Shown one piece after another: positions 1 through 10,439 of a stretch of 64,000 bases of DNA. Source of the DNA: Aselliscus stoliczkanus (lineage: Eukaryota > Chordata > Mammalia > Chiroptera > Hipposideridae); NCBI GenBank assembly GCA_033961575.1, contig CM066728.1, forward strand, positions 103,058,852 to 103,122,851, in the 5' to 3' direction. The notes below the pieces were generated by a model that saw nothing but the letters and a program-made list of their open reading frames with translations, made no database searches and was not told the origin of the DNA. Both the position numbers and the translations under genes were made by a program. The stretch's first letter is position 1. The number at the start of each line of letters is the position of its first letter.

Positions 1-290
1 AAATAGAATAATGAGAGTTTGAGTTAAACTTAAGAGCTTAGGAAAGCTAGGTTTAGGAATTTACAACTTTAATACATTGAATATTAATTTAAAAAAAAAA
101 TGGAGGTAGGGTCAAATAAATTTTTCTTTGGTTGCAACACCCAGAAAGATGCCAAATCTTACATTGAAAACACTTAGTAGGAAATGAGCCTTAATTTAAA
201 ACCATCAAGTCATATTCTAGGGTTTCCATTATCCTATCCTAAGTAGTTCAGGTTTCTATTCTGATTTCTCTGGATCATCATTCACCATTC
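1..290. other. Unassigned AT-rich sequence
   Basis: No open frame, repeat family or motif is recognised before the L1 that begins near 306. Confidence 0.5.
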
Positions 291-305
291 AAAAAATAAA
301 AGTCA

Positions 306-2156
306 TTTTTCTCAGAAATAGAACATAGAATTCTAAAATTTATATGGAACCACAGAAGACCCCGAATAGCCATGGCAATCCTGAGAGATAAGAACAAGGT
401 GGGAGCATCACACTACCTGACATCAAAACATACTACAAGGCCACAGTAATCAAAACAGTATGGTACTGGCATAAAAACAGACACATAGACCAATGGAACA
501 GAATAGACAGCCCAGGAATAAACCCATCCATATATGGTCATTTAATCTATGAAAATGGAAGCAAGAACTTAAACTGGAGTAAAGATAGTCTATTTAATAA
601 ATGGTGCTGGGAAAATTGGACTGACACGTGCAAAAAAATGAAAATGGACCACCTACTTATACCATATATGAGAACAAACTCAAAATGGATTAAAGACTTA
701 AATGTAAGACCTGAAACCATAAAACTCCTAGAAGAAAATATAGGGAGTAAGTTTGCAGACATTACCCTGAGTAATATTTTTACTGATATATTCCCTCAGG
801 TAAAGGAAATAAAAGAAAAAATGAACATATGGGATTATATCAAACTTAAAAATTTTTCACAGCAAAGGAAATCATCAATAAAACAAAAAGGCAGCCTACT
901 GAATGGGAGAAGATATTTGCCAACGATATATCTGATAAGAGGTTAATATCCAAAATTTATAAAACACTCATGCAACTCACCACCAAAAAAACAAACAACC
1001 CAATTGAAAAATGGGCAGAGGATATGAAGAGGCATTTCTCTAAAGAGGACATACAGATGGCCAACAGGCATATAAAAAAATGTTCAACCTTACTAATCAT
1101 CAGAGAAATGCAAATAAAAACCACAACGAGATACCACCTCACTCCAGTCAGAATGGCTATCATCAATAAATCAACAAACAAGTGCTGGGGAGGCTGTGGA
1201 GAAAAGGGAACCCTGGTGCACTGTTGGTGAGACTGCAAATTGGTGCAGCCATTATGGAAATCAGTATGGAAGTATCTCAAAAAACTGGAAATGGAACTAC
1301 CGTATATGACCCAGCAATTCCACTCTTGGGTATCTACCCAGAAGAATCCAAGACGCTAATTTGAAAAAATATATGTACCCCTGTGTTTACTGCAGCGCTA
1401 TTTACAATAGTCAAGACTTGGAAGCAACCGAAATGCCCATCGGTAGATGACTGGATTAAGAAACTGTGGTTTCTTATACAATGGAATATTACTCTACTAT
1501 AAAGAAGAATGAAATCGTACCATTTGCAACAATCTGGATGGATCTAGAGACTATTATGTTAAGTGAAATAAGTCAGTCGGAGAAAGACAAATACCATATG
1601 ATCTCACTTATATGTGGAATCTGAAAAACTGAATGAATGAGCAAAGTAAACAGAAACTGTCTCATAGAGGATAAACAGGGTTGCTAGTTGGGAGGGTGGG
1701 TGGGGATGAGAGAGAAGGGGAAGGAATTAGACAACATAAACAGGTAACTACAATATTGCCACAGGGATATGAAAGACAGTTCGGGGAATATAATAATGTT
1801 GTAAATATTTTGTGGAGTGTCAGATGGTCACATGTTTTGTTAGGGAGACCACTTCATGGATGGAGTAGAGGCTTGATCACTGCACTGTATACCTGAAGCT
1901 GAGGTTGTATAATATTGTATACCAACTGTAATTGAATATATAGATAGTCATGGGATGTGGATTATATGGTGGAAGGGAGTCAAAGGAATTGTAATAGATA
2001 GTAAGATATTGGGGGGAGGAGTGGGTGGAGAATGGGGGAGGGGGTGTCAATTTGAGGGGTAAAAAGTATAACTATTGTACTGTGTTATACACCTGAAGCT
2101 AATTAAAAATATATATATTTATTTCACAATAAAACAAAACAAAACAAAACAAAAAC
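306..2156 (+). mobile_element. 5'-truncated LINE-1, ORF2 C-terminus plus 3' UTR
   Basis: About 1.85 kb of a bat-type L1. The first half encodes the C-terminal third of ORF2 in broken frames: translations at 638-946 and 1182-1364 contain the typical post-RT segments (for example [11 protein letters not shown] and [12 protein letters not shown]). The second half is a purine-rich 3' UTR ending in an AAAAC-repeat tail. The endonuclease and reverse transcriptase parts are missing, so it is dead on arrival. It is flanked by an imperfect 15-bp duplication at 291-305 and 2157-2171 (14 of 15 bases equal), which sets the borders and shows L1-type integration. Confidence 0.93.
2011..2045 (+). other. G-run tract in L1 3' UTR, possible G-quadruplex
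   Basis: Runs of 6, 3, 5 and 5 G fall within 35 bases of the L1 3' UTR. G-rich polypurine tracts are a known feature of mammalian L1 3' UTRs. Folding in vivo is inference. Confidence 0.5.
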
Positions 2157-2329
2157 AAAAAATAAATGTCAGTATCCTGCAGATCATCTCATCTCAGCCC
2201 TTTTCTCATCAGACATTTATTATCCTTGGAGGTTTCTTGCAGTCATTTACCCTTTATTTGAAACTCCATGTAGTCAGCTCTTAAACAGCTATGGAATTGA
2301 TTCAAGGCTTATATTTCCCATCACTTTAG

Positions 2330-2900
2330 AAACACAGCTTCCCAAATTTCCAGATGACACCTCAACCTTCCTTGTAAACATCCTTCTCTCAATGTGTTTT
2401 CTGTCCATGATCTTGGCACTTGCCTCACTCCACTCACCAAGCTTCAAACCTCAGTCACTTTTGCTTCCATCACATGCTCTGCACCCAACATGCAATCAGC
2501 TGCGAGTCCTACAGCGACTGCAGCGCCTTCTCCATAGCCCTTTCCATTTCATTTGTCCCTACCCTGATTCACACTCTCTGAAATGGATCCCCTCATCTCT
2601 ACCTATTCAACTAATCACAAATGCCACTTTCAATATCAACCCCTTGAAATACATCTATGATTAAAACCAAAAATGTCCTCCCCAAACCGCACACTGCCTA
2701 ACAGAGGACAAACCCACTTGCAGTTAGGATGCAAGCCCTCCATCCCCCAGTCCAGATGCTCTTTCTCTCTTCGCCACGTGTATAAAGTCTAGTCAAACTT
2801 CAAGACCTACATCAAATGCTCTTGCTGGATATTTCTCTCATGCCTCCAACTGTGATAATTCTCTTTCTCTTCTACACTTCTCGAAACACATCACGGATCC
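2330..2900 (+). mobile_element. LINE-2 (L2) remnant
   Basis: Pyrimidine-rich sequence has the order of words seen in L2 3' halves: a segment about CAATCAGC near 2493, then CTTCAAGACCTACATCAAATGCT-like sequence near 2800. It is strongly diverged. The call rests on remembered family wording and is moderate at best. Confidence 0.4.
2775..2787 (+). promoter_or_regulatory. E-box abutting a TATA-like motif
   Basis: CACGTG (2775-2780) is followed directly by TATAAAG (2781-2787). The arrangement resembles a small core promoter, but it lies in repeat-derived sequence with no gene downstream. Chance is likely. Confidence 0.12.
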
Positions 2901-2934
2901 TTTTTTTGTGGTTCCTACATCAATAAAATAAAAT

Positions 2935-3066
2935 AGGAAAGGAAAGAAGAATGAAAAGAAGTGGAGCAGATAAAGAAAAACAGGCAAGAAATAGATAAAG
3001 AAGGAAAAAAGGGAGAGAAAGGAGGAAGAAGGGAGGGAGGGAGGGAGGGAGGGAGGGAGGAGAAAG
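2935..3066 (+). repeat. Purine-rich tract with (GGGA)n
   Basis: About 130 bases of nearly pure A/G contain seven perfect GGGA units at 3031-3060. The polypurine/polypyrimidine asymmetry could favour triplex formation. Long open frames on the opposite strand here are low-complexity artefacts. Confidence 0.9.
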
Positions 3067-3169
3067 TTGATGGATGTGGCCAATGTCTGCTCTGGGACAG
3101 GCCCTAAAGGAGTGTTTCTTACTTGTTACCCACTGGGTATTTAAGAACAACCAGTCCTATAAAATCTCA

Positions 3170-3292
3170 CACGAATCCATATTTTCAGAAGAGGACACAG
3201 GTCAGAGAACTTAAGTGCCTTACCCAAAGTCTCACTGGCTGGCAACACAGAGCAGGTATTTAAATCCATAGGTGTGACTGCCAGCTCCAGGG
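3170..3292 (-). mobile_element. MIR SINE fragment
   Basis: Read on the plus strand, it shows the reverse MIR core: a GAGGACACAGGTCAGAGAACTTAAG-like segment, then CTTACCCAAAGTCTCACTGGCTGG and a diverged ATTTAAATCC. It is an ancient mammalian tRNA-derived SINE, strongly decayed. Confidence 0.75.
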
Positions 3293-3384
3293 GAGTGGCT
3301 GCAAGTGATGGAGGAGAATGAGTTGGAAGGGAGTGTCTCTCGGAGGGCCCATGGAAGAGACATGACGTGTAGCATCAGAAACGT

Positions 3385-3690
3385 TTGGGACATGACATTA
3401 TACATCATCAAAACCTATAAAATGTACAATCCAAAGAGTAAACCCTGATGTACATGATGGACTTTTGTTAATAATAATGTGTCAATATTGGTTCATCAAT
3501 TGCAACAAATGTACCACACACGTCAGATGTCAGAAATAGGGGGAGCTGAGAGTGAGGGGAATGATGGGATGGAGGATCTGAGAACTCTCTGCATGTCCCA
3601 CTCAACTGTTTTGTAACCCTAAAACTGTTCAAACCATTATTTTATTAATTAAAAAAAATTTCAAGCTTAAAAATAAAGGAAGAGAAACAT
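3385..3690 (+). mobile_element. Old L1 (L1M) 3' UTR fragment
   Basis: Contains the recognisable L1M 3' order: a GACATTATACATCATC-like start, AATGTACAATCCAAAGAGTAAACCC, GGTTCATCAATTGCAACAAATG, a G-rich middle, and an A-rich end near 3650. The same 3' UTR type recurs at 21340-21610. Confidence 0.85.
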
Positions 3691-4493
3691 TTGGACCACA
3701 ACCATGAGGGCGTGTGAACTGCCACAGCCAGGCACTTTCTATTCAGTTTTCTTGGGAAGTTGACAAGGGTGGGTCACTCCTGGCCCAGAGGCGGCTTCAT
3801 TTTGGAGGGAAAGAGAAAGAGGGTCCCGTAGCTACTGGAGGGTGTGTGTCAGCCAGGCTGGGGCAGCAAGGCCAGGCACTGGGCTGCAGCAAGTGACTTT
3901 ATGGATTAAAACAAACAAAAAACTATTATTAAAATAAAAAAACATGTTTGAAAAACACTAACGTGAAATTGATGACAAAGGTTTTTTTCTTAATATGGTC
4001 ACTGCTTACTCTTGGAAAGGCATGTTGACCCCATTGTCCCCACCTTCCCACAACATTTTAGTTCCATTCTACCTTTGCCAACCCCACATTCTAGCTTCTG
4101 CCCCTTCTATAGACAGAAGGGGCTGGGTTATGACAGTTATGTTTGAGTCATCTTTGCAGCATCAACTCTCCCCAGTACAGCATTCATGAACGTGGACAAA
4201 ACTCACTGAATATTTTGTTAGATGCATGAGTTTTATTTGGATTCCATCAGTCATTTTAGAAAAAAATATACTAATATATTAATTTCATTTTCCTATAATT
4301 GTATTCACGTTAAATGTAAGTTCTAACATTTCTTCTTGGTCCAAGTCATTGAGCACTATCATAGCACAATGAGCTCAGGCCTGTCAGAATGTGACAGTTT
4401 CTGCAATGTTTGGATATTTTCCTGCCTGTTAAGTATAATAGTTCTGTACAAAACTATAACACTACAGAGGGCTGCCAACCTGGCATCACTTAA
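3691..4493. other. Unassigned sequence
   Basis: Mostly unique-looking DNA with a short A-rich patch at 3905-3945. No coding frame or repeat family is recognised. Confidence 0.4.
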
Positions 4494-4733
4494 TCACCCG
4501 AGAGAGAAGTCCTGAAGTTTCAGCGCACTTTCATGCTTTGTCGATTCGAGTACAAAGGCATCGTCATTGCTCTTGATGACATTCTGTTTTCTGTATTTGA
4601 CTTCAGGAAGTTGAAGGAGGAAATTGCACATGACAGGGAATCCTTTTTGACATGAAGCTGTGGTTCCAAATATGCAGGTATTGCAGCTTAGACAAAGTGG
4701 GATTTCTACAGATTGTGATCTTAAAAAATACAC
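4494..4733 (-). other. 79-codon minus-strand open frame, unproven
   Basis: The frame runs from an ATG at 4733 to a stop at 4494. The translation is cysteine-containing in its first half (LCLSCNTCIFGTTASC) and charged and hydrophilic in its second, without low complexity. It lies in unique sequence that keeps a few CpGs (near 4543 and 4561). I recognise no protein family. No convincing splice acceptor, Kozak context or neighbouring exon was found. It could be a terminal exon, a conserved noncoding element or chance. Confidence 0.13.
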
Positions 4734-5196
4734 AAACCATTCACTGTAACTCTGACCTTCAACTATGCTGCCTTTAAAATAGAGTTCCCCAATTTGGCCT
4801 CACACACACCTCGGCAATTAATAAGTCCTGCATCTGACATGATGGGGTTTATTAGTTTTTTCTAAAATATAAGACATAAAAAATAGAAATAAAAGAGACA
4901 AATAAGAACAAACATTGACGGCTTCCTTTTAATTACTAAAAATAGTTTCATCGCTATTGTGTTATTTAGTACATCAAGTAATACAAATTATAAAACAGTC
5001 ATATGCCTTTTGTATTAATCAAGCTTCTTCTTCTCGTGTTTTTATTTTGTTTGTTTAACTAGATGGAGTGACCCTGAAATTCCGAAAGAATAGCTAATTA
5101 TTGACATGCCCCGGTTATAAAGCACAGTAATTTGAGGAAAGAAAGTATTTTAGACGTGAATAAATAAACACATCTGTGGTATTAACGTAAGAACTA
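4734..5196. other. Unassigned AT-rich sequence
   Basis: No repeat family or gene recognised. An isolated TATAAAG near 5116 has no other promoter context. Confidence 0.4.
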
Positions 5197-5216
5197 TTTG
5201 GTTCACTTTGCCAGAA

Positions 5217-5546
5217 TCAACTTTCAAATATTGAATTTTCTATCTGGGAAAAAAAAAAAGTTAAAGTATGGAAAACAAACATACCACGGGCAAAGAGCTC
5301 GTAAGATTCATCAGAGGGGAATGGACCAAGTAAACTCGTCCATCTGTTCATACCTTTTTCCACCACATTTGGAAACGTGCTGGACAGAGATAACTTTGTT
5401 CGATCGTGAAGTGCGACTTGACGTGACTGTTGTTTCTGGCGCCTGATGTACCACACAGGGCCCATGACGTGCACGGAGCTGGCCAGGCAAAGGCCACTGC
5501 CAGCCACTGCGAGGGAATCAGAGCCTCCGGCACCTCTCTGCTCCAA
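5217..5546 (-). other. Minus-strand open frame in CpG-richer unique DNA, unproven
   Basis: A 109-codon frame on the minus strand lies inside unique sequence (about 5200-5740) with clearly more CpG than its surroundings, for example at 5287, 5340, 5375, 5401-5420, 5441 and 5466. An overlapping second frame covers 5348-5533. On the minus strand a good donor-like AAAAAG|GTATGA occurs near 5352, so an exon ending there can be imagined. The C-terminal part of the frame runs into an A-tract and looks noncoding. I recognise no domain. CpG retention fits a conserved element or former exon, or simply younger unique DNA. Confidence 0.17.
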
Positions 5547-5766
5547 GCACGCTCAGGAGCTTAATTCATCAAGGAAAGTCATCAGCTCGAATTCCTAACA
5601 GCAAAGCTCTCGTCACGAAAAGGGAATCGTGTATCCTGTGACATGCCACACATCACCGAGACGATTCAGGAGGGGCTGTCAGAGCCGATGCTCTGTAGTG
5701 ACTTATTTTGGTCATCGTTGTCCTGTGCACATTCATTGTTTCATTCAGAAGCACTATTTTCTTTTT

Positions 5767-6046
5767 TCTGTTTATTTATTTATTTATTTATTTTTTATTA
5801 TTAATAGTTACAGATGTACAAAACTATGCAGTAGTTATCTTTTTCACCCCTTACAAAGTGACTACCCCCTCCCCCTCTACTGCCCCCCCGATATCATACA
5901 TATCTATTACAATTCTATTGACTCCATCCCCACACTATACTCCACATCCCATGACTATATATGTGTTAAATTATAGTCAACATCTAATATTATTCAGCGG
6001 CAGCTTCAGATGTACAGTGCAGTGGTAAGGCCACTACACCGTTGAT
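5767..6046 (-). mobile_element. Young LINE-1 3' UTR insertion, antisense
   Basis: Only the last 280 bases of an L1, inserted in reverse: a (TTTA)n tract (the A-rich tail), then the complement of the same 3' UTR found at about 1875-2130. A perfect 19-bp target-site duplication, GAAGCACTATTTTCTTTTT, is present at 5748-5766 and 6047-6065. On the insertion strand the duplication starts with A-run sequence, as expected for a TTTT|A L1 endonuclease cut. The perfect duplication suggests a recent insertion. Confidence 0.95.
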
Positions 6047-6065
6047 GAAGCACTATTTTCTTTTT

Positions 6066-7361
6066 CCTTTTTTTTCTCCCCTAAGATCCTTCTTCCTCTC
6101 CCCTCCCTAGGATGCGGTGGAGTGATCTTTATCTTTTCAGACACTTTCTCTCTTGAAAACAAGAATGGACTCAGCAGGCTCTGTCTCCACGGTCAGTGTC
6201 AGGTGCTGTCTAGAAAAACCATGCCCTCCTGTCCCCAGGGATATGAGACGCTCCTGAGTGTCGCTACCTAAAGAGTGGGGCAACCTGGTTTAAAATGCGA
6301 CCTCTTAACACTGTCTGAATAATCAGCATGGAGTTTTCAATTCCAAATTGTTAGAATAATCAGTTTTGATGCCCCTGAAAAGTTGGAGGGGTCAGGTTTG
6401 TTACCAGGTCATCCAAAATAACACGATTTTATAAGCCACACAGTAGACTTGAGAAATTCACCTTTACTAGTTGTTATCAGGCACCAGAAAACTGTCCCTT
6501 TGTGTCATAACTAATTGTGAATGGAAAATATAATCTAGAAATAGCTTCTCCAAAATAGAACAAAATTTATTTCTATAGTTAGGATACATGAAACAAGGTT
6601 TCACGGAATGATGTAATTATCTCTAGGCACTGTTCCTAAAACAAACCAAGGTAACCCTCCTTAAATTTAACAGTTAGAAAATCTCAGTGGTCCCTATTTA
6701 TGATTCTTTGTCTTATGTTGAATTTTTATATTACATATTTTATTTTTGATATATTTAGTCCATGCCTTAGTAAGATTTTGAGAACTGCCTTGAAGGGATT
6801 TTTGTTATACAACAGAATGAAAAGTAAACAGCTCAAGAAATGAGGGCCCATGTAAAATGGGGCAGAGAAACAATATAAAGCCAAGATATGATTAATACCA
6901 AGACATCCTAAAATCTTATCAATTATTACAGATAGGCTGTACACTGGGTTGTGACCTTCCTGGTAGTCAAAGAAAATAGGAAACATAATCAGTTACAAGA
7001 TTCACAGTATCTATGCAACAGAAAAATACATGCAAGTTTGAGAGAAATTTCTTCCCAATTTCTCTGCCCTCAGTATGTGGTGACTAATTGAAATAGGAAA
7101 AGGTCTTTAAAACTTATTCTATTTCTACATCTTTTATTTCAAGACAATTCTATGTGACTATATCCTCTTGGCCACTTAAACTTGTTAACTTGATAATGGG
7201 ACACTAATGGTCTAGATGTTTTGTCAGGTATGTGCTTATTTCTCACGGAAACTTGGCTTCTAGTCTTTAATCGTATGTCATCTAGCAGGGTAACATATGA
7301 TTAAGAATGGAATTGGAATACGCAAGTTTAGTATTAGGGTGAACGCATTGACCTGCTTCAA
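6066..7361. other. Unassigned sequence
   Basis: 1.3 kb with no recognised repeat or coding frame apart from a pyrimidine run at 6066-6112. Confidence 0.4.
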
Positions 7362-7402
7362 CTTTTTTTTTTTAATTAAACTTTATTGGGGGAGAATAAT
7401 TT
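7362..7402 (-). mobile_element. Retrotransposon 3' tail scrap
   Basis: A T-run, then TTAATTAAACTTTATTGGGG, is the complement of a CCCCAATAAA...A-tail end like that at 59208-59250. It is very short, so the source family is uncertain. It sits directly before a MIR. Confidence 0.3.
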
Positions 7403-7404
7403 TT

Positions 7405-7545
7405 TCTCATTTATAAAATAGTGATAATACTAGTATTAACCTTTTAGGTTTGTTGTGAGGATCAAATTAAATCATTTATGATACTGACTGGAGCAGAGTA
7501 TGCACTGAAAATGTTAGTTATAACTAAAATTATTATTACTAACTA
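7405..7545 (+). mobile_element. MIR SINE fragment
   Basis: Shows CTCATTTATAAAATAGTGATAA, a TTGTTGTGAGGATCAAATTAAATCA-like core and a CACTGAAAATGTTAG...ATTATTATTA end, matching the MIR 3' half in order. Confidence 0.85.
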
Positions 7546-8586
7546 GTAATATTTATGTCTGTGCACCACATGTAATATTTATTACCCTTTAACTATTAGT
7601 GTGCATGTCTACATAAAACGTAACACTGTACAATCATAATGCTACCTCTGCCTAAAAGATTAACATCATTACTAATAGACTATGCAAGGGTATTTTTCCC
7701 AAATGAAGTTTGTACATCAACTTGTATTAAATTAATTTAGTGTTGGTTTGAAATCACAGTATTTTTTCTTTTTTAAAAATAAGATAGTCATAGTCAAAGG
7801 AAGAGGCTAATAACGGGTATTTTAGATGCATTATTTGGAACACTGGTCATCAGACAAAAAAAGCTGTCATCAGGTCGATAGACCTCCGGGAAATCACATC
7901 ATCAAAAGACTCTTGGAAGTCAGCCATTCATACACAAGCTCTCTGCTGGTGTTAAAAGAAAAAGGGACACTAAATTATCCAGAACAATAAATTCAGAAAC
8001 AGAAAAATAAACTCTCAAAAATTGACACTAACTCTCTGCAGGCCTAGCTGATATGGAAATAGTCTATAAAGAAGTCCACACAAATATGTTTGTCATCCTT
8101 CTTGGCATGTTATGTCCAGTGGAGACATGGATTCTTTAATTATATATGTTCTAGTTCCCATTTCAGAGCATTTCTGTTAAGCATTAACTCTATAGAGGTT
8201 CCTTTGTTCATTTAACTAAATTAGGTCCATACACACATTAAATATTGCAGTTCTCTGTGACACTAATAAGTCACTCATCACACAGTCCTTACTTCTACAA
8301 CGCTGAGCAAAAGCAGATGATGTAAGGGTCAAATCATGTGTCTGTTTCAGGCAGGAATTCATGAAATGCCTGAGCCGTGTTATTTGGAAAGGAGTCCTAC
8401 ATGGAGAAACAGAAGGCATCTGCTTACACTGATCTTCACAACCCATGAGTTTAGGATTTTGACTTAGATACTTAAATCTCTTAGTCTCAATTTACTTAAT
8501 TCTAAAACAGCAAAAATAATTATCACTAGTTCAAAAACATATTGTGAGGATAATATGATATGGCTGTAGAAAGCTTTTGAAAATTA
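7546..8586. other. Unassigned sequence
   Basis: About 1 kb of AT-rich unique-looking DNA. No gene or repeat family recognised. Confidence 0.4.
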
Positions 8587-8600
8587 GAAAATATTATACA

Positions 8601-8722
8601 GGGCTGGCCAAGTGGTGTGGTGGTTAAGCGCTGGTTTGGGAAGCCAGCGGCCCTGTTTCAGATCCCACATATGAGGGCCAGTGACACTGTCCTCAAAAAA
8701 AAAAAAAAAAAAAAAATACAAG
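8601..8722 (+). mobile_element. tRNA-derived SINE, head-only form
   Basis: About 95 bases of tRNA-related head followed directly by a poly-A tail. The pol III A-box region is AGTGGTGTGGTGGTTAAGCG. The B box is degraded (TTTCAGATCC against GGTTCGGGTCC in sister copies). The head ends at the shared point GGGCCAGTGACACTG-CCTC. A 15-bp duplication GAAAATATTATACAG flanks it at 8587-8601 and 8723-8737. Six other head-only copies are in the window. Confidence 0.95.
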
Positions 8723-8797
8723 GAAAATATTATACAGAAGTAGAACCATAGTTCATGATCTGACCCTCACTTAGTTTCATTCAGAAATATGATCCTA

Positions 8798-8843
8798 TGT
8801 CTATTACATTCTTTTTACACCTGAAACTAATAATAATAAAAAA
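8798..8843 (+). mobile_element. 46-bp LINE-1 3' tail insertion
   Basis: The short segment ends TACACCTGAAACTAATAATA plus an A-run, which is the last part of a bat-type L1 3' UTR. It is flanked by AGAAATATGATCCTA (8783-8797) and AGAAATATGACCCTA (8844-8858), 14 of 15 bases equal. It is an extreme 5' truncation. Confidence 0.75.
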
Positions 8844-9064
8844 AGAAATATGACCCTAGTGGTTTAGGCAAGGAGCAATATTACAGGAGAATTAATTACA
8901 AACCAGAATCCCAGTTTTCAAACTTAAATTGTAGGACATAATTTGTCCAGGCTTCCTTCACTGTGTACTTCTTTCTAATAGTCATGTCTCCTTAAGACAT
9001 TAAGTTATGCATTAAATGATTGCTTTACAAGAACAGAATTAGAGGAAAAGTAGCAGAGAGTTTT

Positions 9065-9270
9065 TCCAGAGGTTAAGGGCAAACTCTGAAATCAAACTTC
9101 CTGAGTTTGGAATCCTAGTCCATCGTTTTTTGTTTGTTTTTCTCCAAGTCTCAGTGTCTTTATCTGCAAAGGTAAATGGGATGATTAAACCTAGTAAAAC
9201 AGTTGTGAAGGCTAAATGAGATCATAAGTAGCTTGGCATACACTAAGTGTTTAAAGATGTTTGCTTTCAT
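9065..9270 (+). mobile_element. MIR SINE
   Basis: Fits the MIR order: GTTAAGGGCAAACTCTG start, a CTGAGTTTGGAATCC segment, CTCAGTGTCTTTATCTGCAAAGG core, AGTTGTGAAGGCTAAATGAGATCA and a TGGCATACACTAAGTGTTTAAAG end. A T-rich slip occurs at 9125-9145. Confidence 0.85.
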
Positions 9271-9745
9271 GATCTATTAAGGGACAAATATCCTACAATA
9301 TTGAATGAAGAATGATCTTCTTCTAGGGAATGATTCACCTCTTCATTTGAGCATGTGGTTCAAGAAAGAATACAGCAAACAGCAGAGATAGACAAACCAG
9401 GTGGAGGAATGATCTATCATCTGTAGCTCAGTCAAATTATTTGTGGGTTAAATGGATGACAAACATGATGTCACCACTTATCTACATTAAAGATTTTGTT
9501 AAAAGCCAACACTAAGACAAACATTCCAAGGTTGGTGAAGAAAAGTTTCAAACAAAAACATATTGTTAAAAAAAAGAGAGAAAATAAAGGAAAACAATAA
9601 ATAACATAGTTGTAAAAACAAATTTTAAAACTTAGACGAAATGGAGAAAATACTAGAAAATGTAACTTAACAAAACTGACTCAAGAAGATATGGAAAAGG
9701 TAAATATTCCTAGTGACACAAAAGTATTTGAATCCGTTTTACTGA
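9271..9745. other. Unassigned sequence
   Basis: AT-rich, with an A-rich part at 9565-9690 that may be eroded L1. Nothing firm is seen. Confidence 0.35.
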
Positions 9746-9751
9746 AAGGGA

Positions 9752-9953
9752 TCAGCCAAGTACAGTCCAAAAGCTGGCTGCCAATATTTGTAAATAAAGT
9801 TTTATTGGAACACAGCCATGCCTATTTGTTTACATGTTATCTATGGCTGCTGTCATGCTACAACAGTAGAGTTGAGTAGTTGTGATGGAAATTGTATGGC
9901 TTGGGAGCCAAAAATATTTATCATCTGACTGCAAAAAAGTTTGCCCTCTTCTG
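9752..9953 (+). mobile_element. hAT-type nonautonomous DNA transposon, copy 1
   Basis: Contains the diagnostic run GTAAATAAAGTTTTATTGGA ACACAGCC, a central GGCTGCTGTCATGCTACAACAGTAGAGTTGAG segment and an AAGTTTGCCC end. This is a common mammalian hAT family whose inverted repeats read about CAGGGGTCGGCAAAC. A second copy in the same orientation is at 22683-22898. I cannot give the exact subfamily name with certainty. Confidence 0.85.
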
Positions 9954-9984
9954 CTCTATGAAGACAAGCTCACTTAGGAATATG

Positions 9985-10435
9985 TATATCCAAAGGACAT
10001 TAAAGGACAAGACTGATTCTCAATACCTAGTAAAAAGCATTCAATAAACTCTAATACCCATAACAATTTTTAAAAATGTTAGCAAACCTGGAATGAAAAT
10101 AAATTTCCTTAGCCTAATAAAATTTTTTTATGTAACACCAACAGCAATTGTTAAACTTAATGGTAAAATATGGAGAAATGTTCCTTTTAAAAATAAGAGA
10201 AACATAATGATACTTATTATTATAATTTCAATTTAACATGGGTATTCTGCCTAGCATAATAAGACAAGACAAATAAATGAAGGGTTGGACAGGAAATAAA
10301 AATAAAATGTTATTATCTCCAGATTCTATTATTATTCACATTAAAAAACCAAAATCATCTCAGGTAAATTATTGAGTTTAATAAAGCGTTTAATAAAATA
10401 ACTGGAAATAAGACAATTTTCACAAGACATAAATT
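9985..10435 (+). mobile_element. Old L1 (L1M) ORF2 reverse-transcriptase region, left piece
   Basis: Decayed ORF2 around the reverse transcriptase: the AAATTTCCTTAGCCTAATAAA segment at about 10105, then a CTTAATGGTAAAATATGGAG segment and ACAAGACAAATAAATGAAGG at 10265. Many stops. It is interrupted at about 10440 by another L1 3' end and resumes at about 10806. Confidence 0.8.
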
Positions 10436-10439
10436 TCAT

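Noticed and set aside
2838..3150. Proline/serine-rich minus-strand frames
   Set aside because: They are the reverse of the purine tract with (GGGA)n.
5767..5795. Stand-alone (TTTA)n microsatellite
   Set aside because: It is the A-rich tail of the antisense L1 insertion, inside the 19-bp duplications.
8601..8722. Functional tRNA gene (A and B boxes at several SINE copies)
   Set aside because: Each occurs in a repeated element with a poly-A tail and target duplications. There is no cloverleaf-consistent acceptor stem or normal 3' end.
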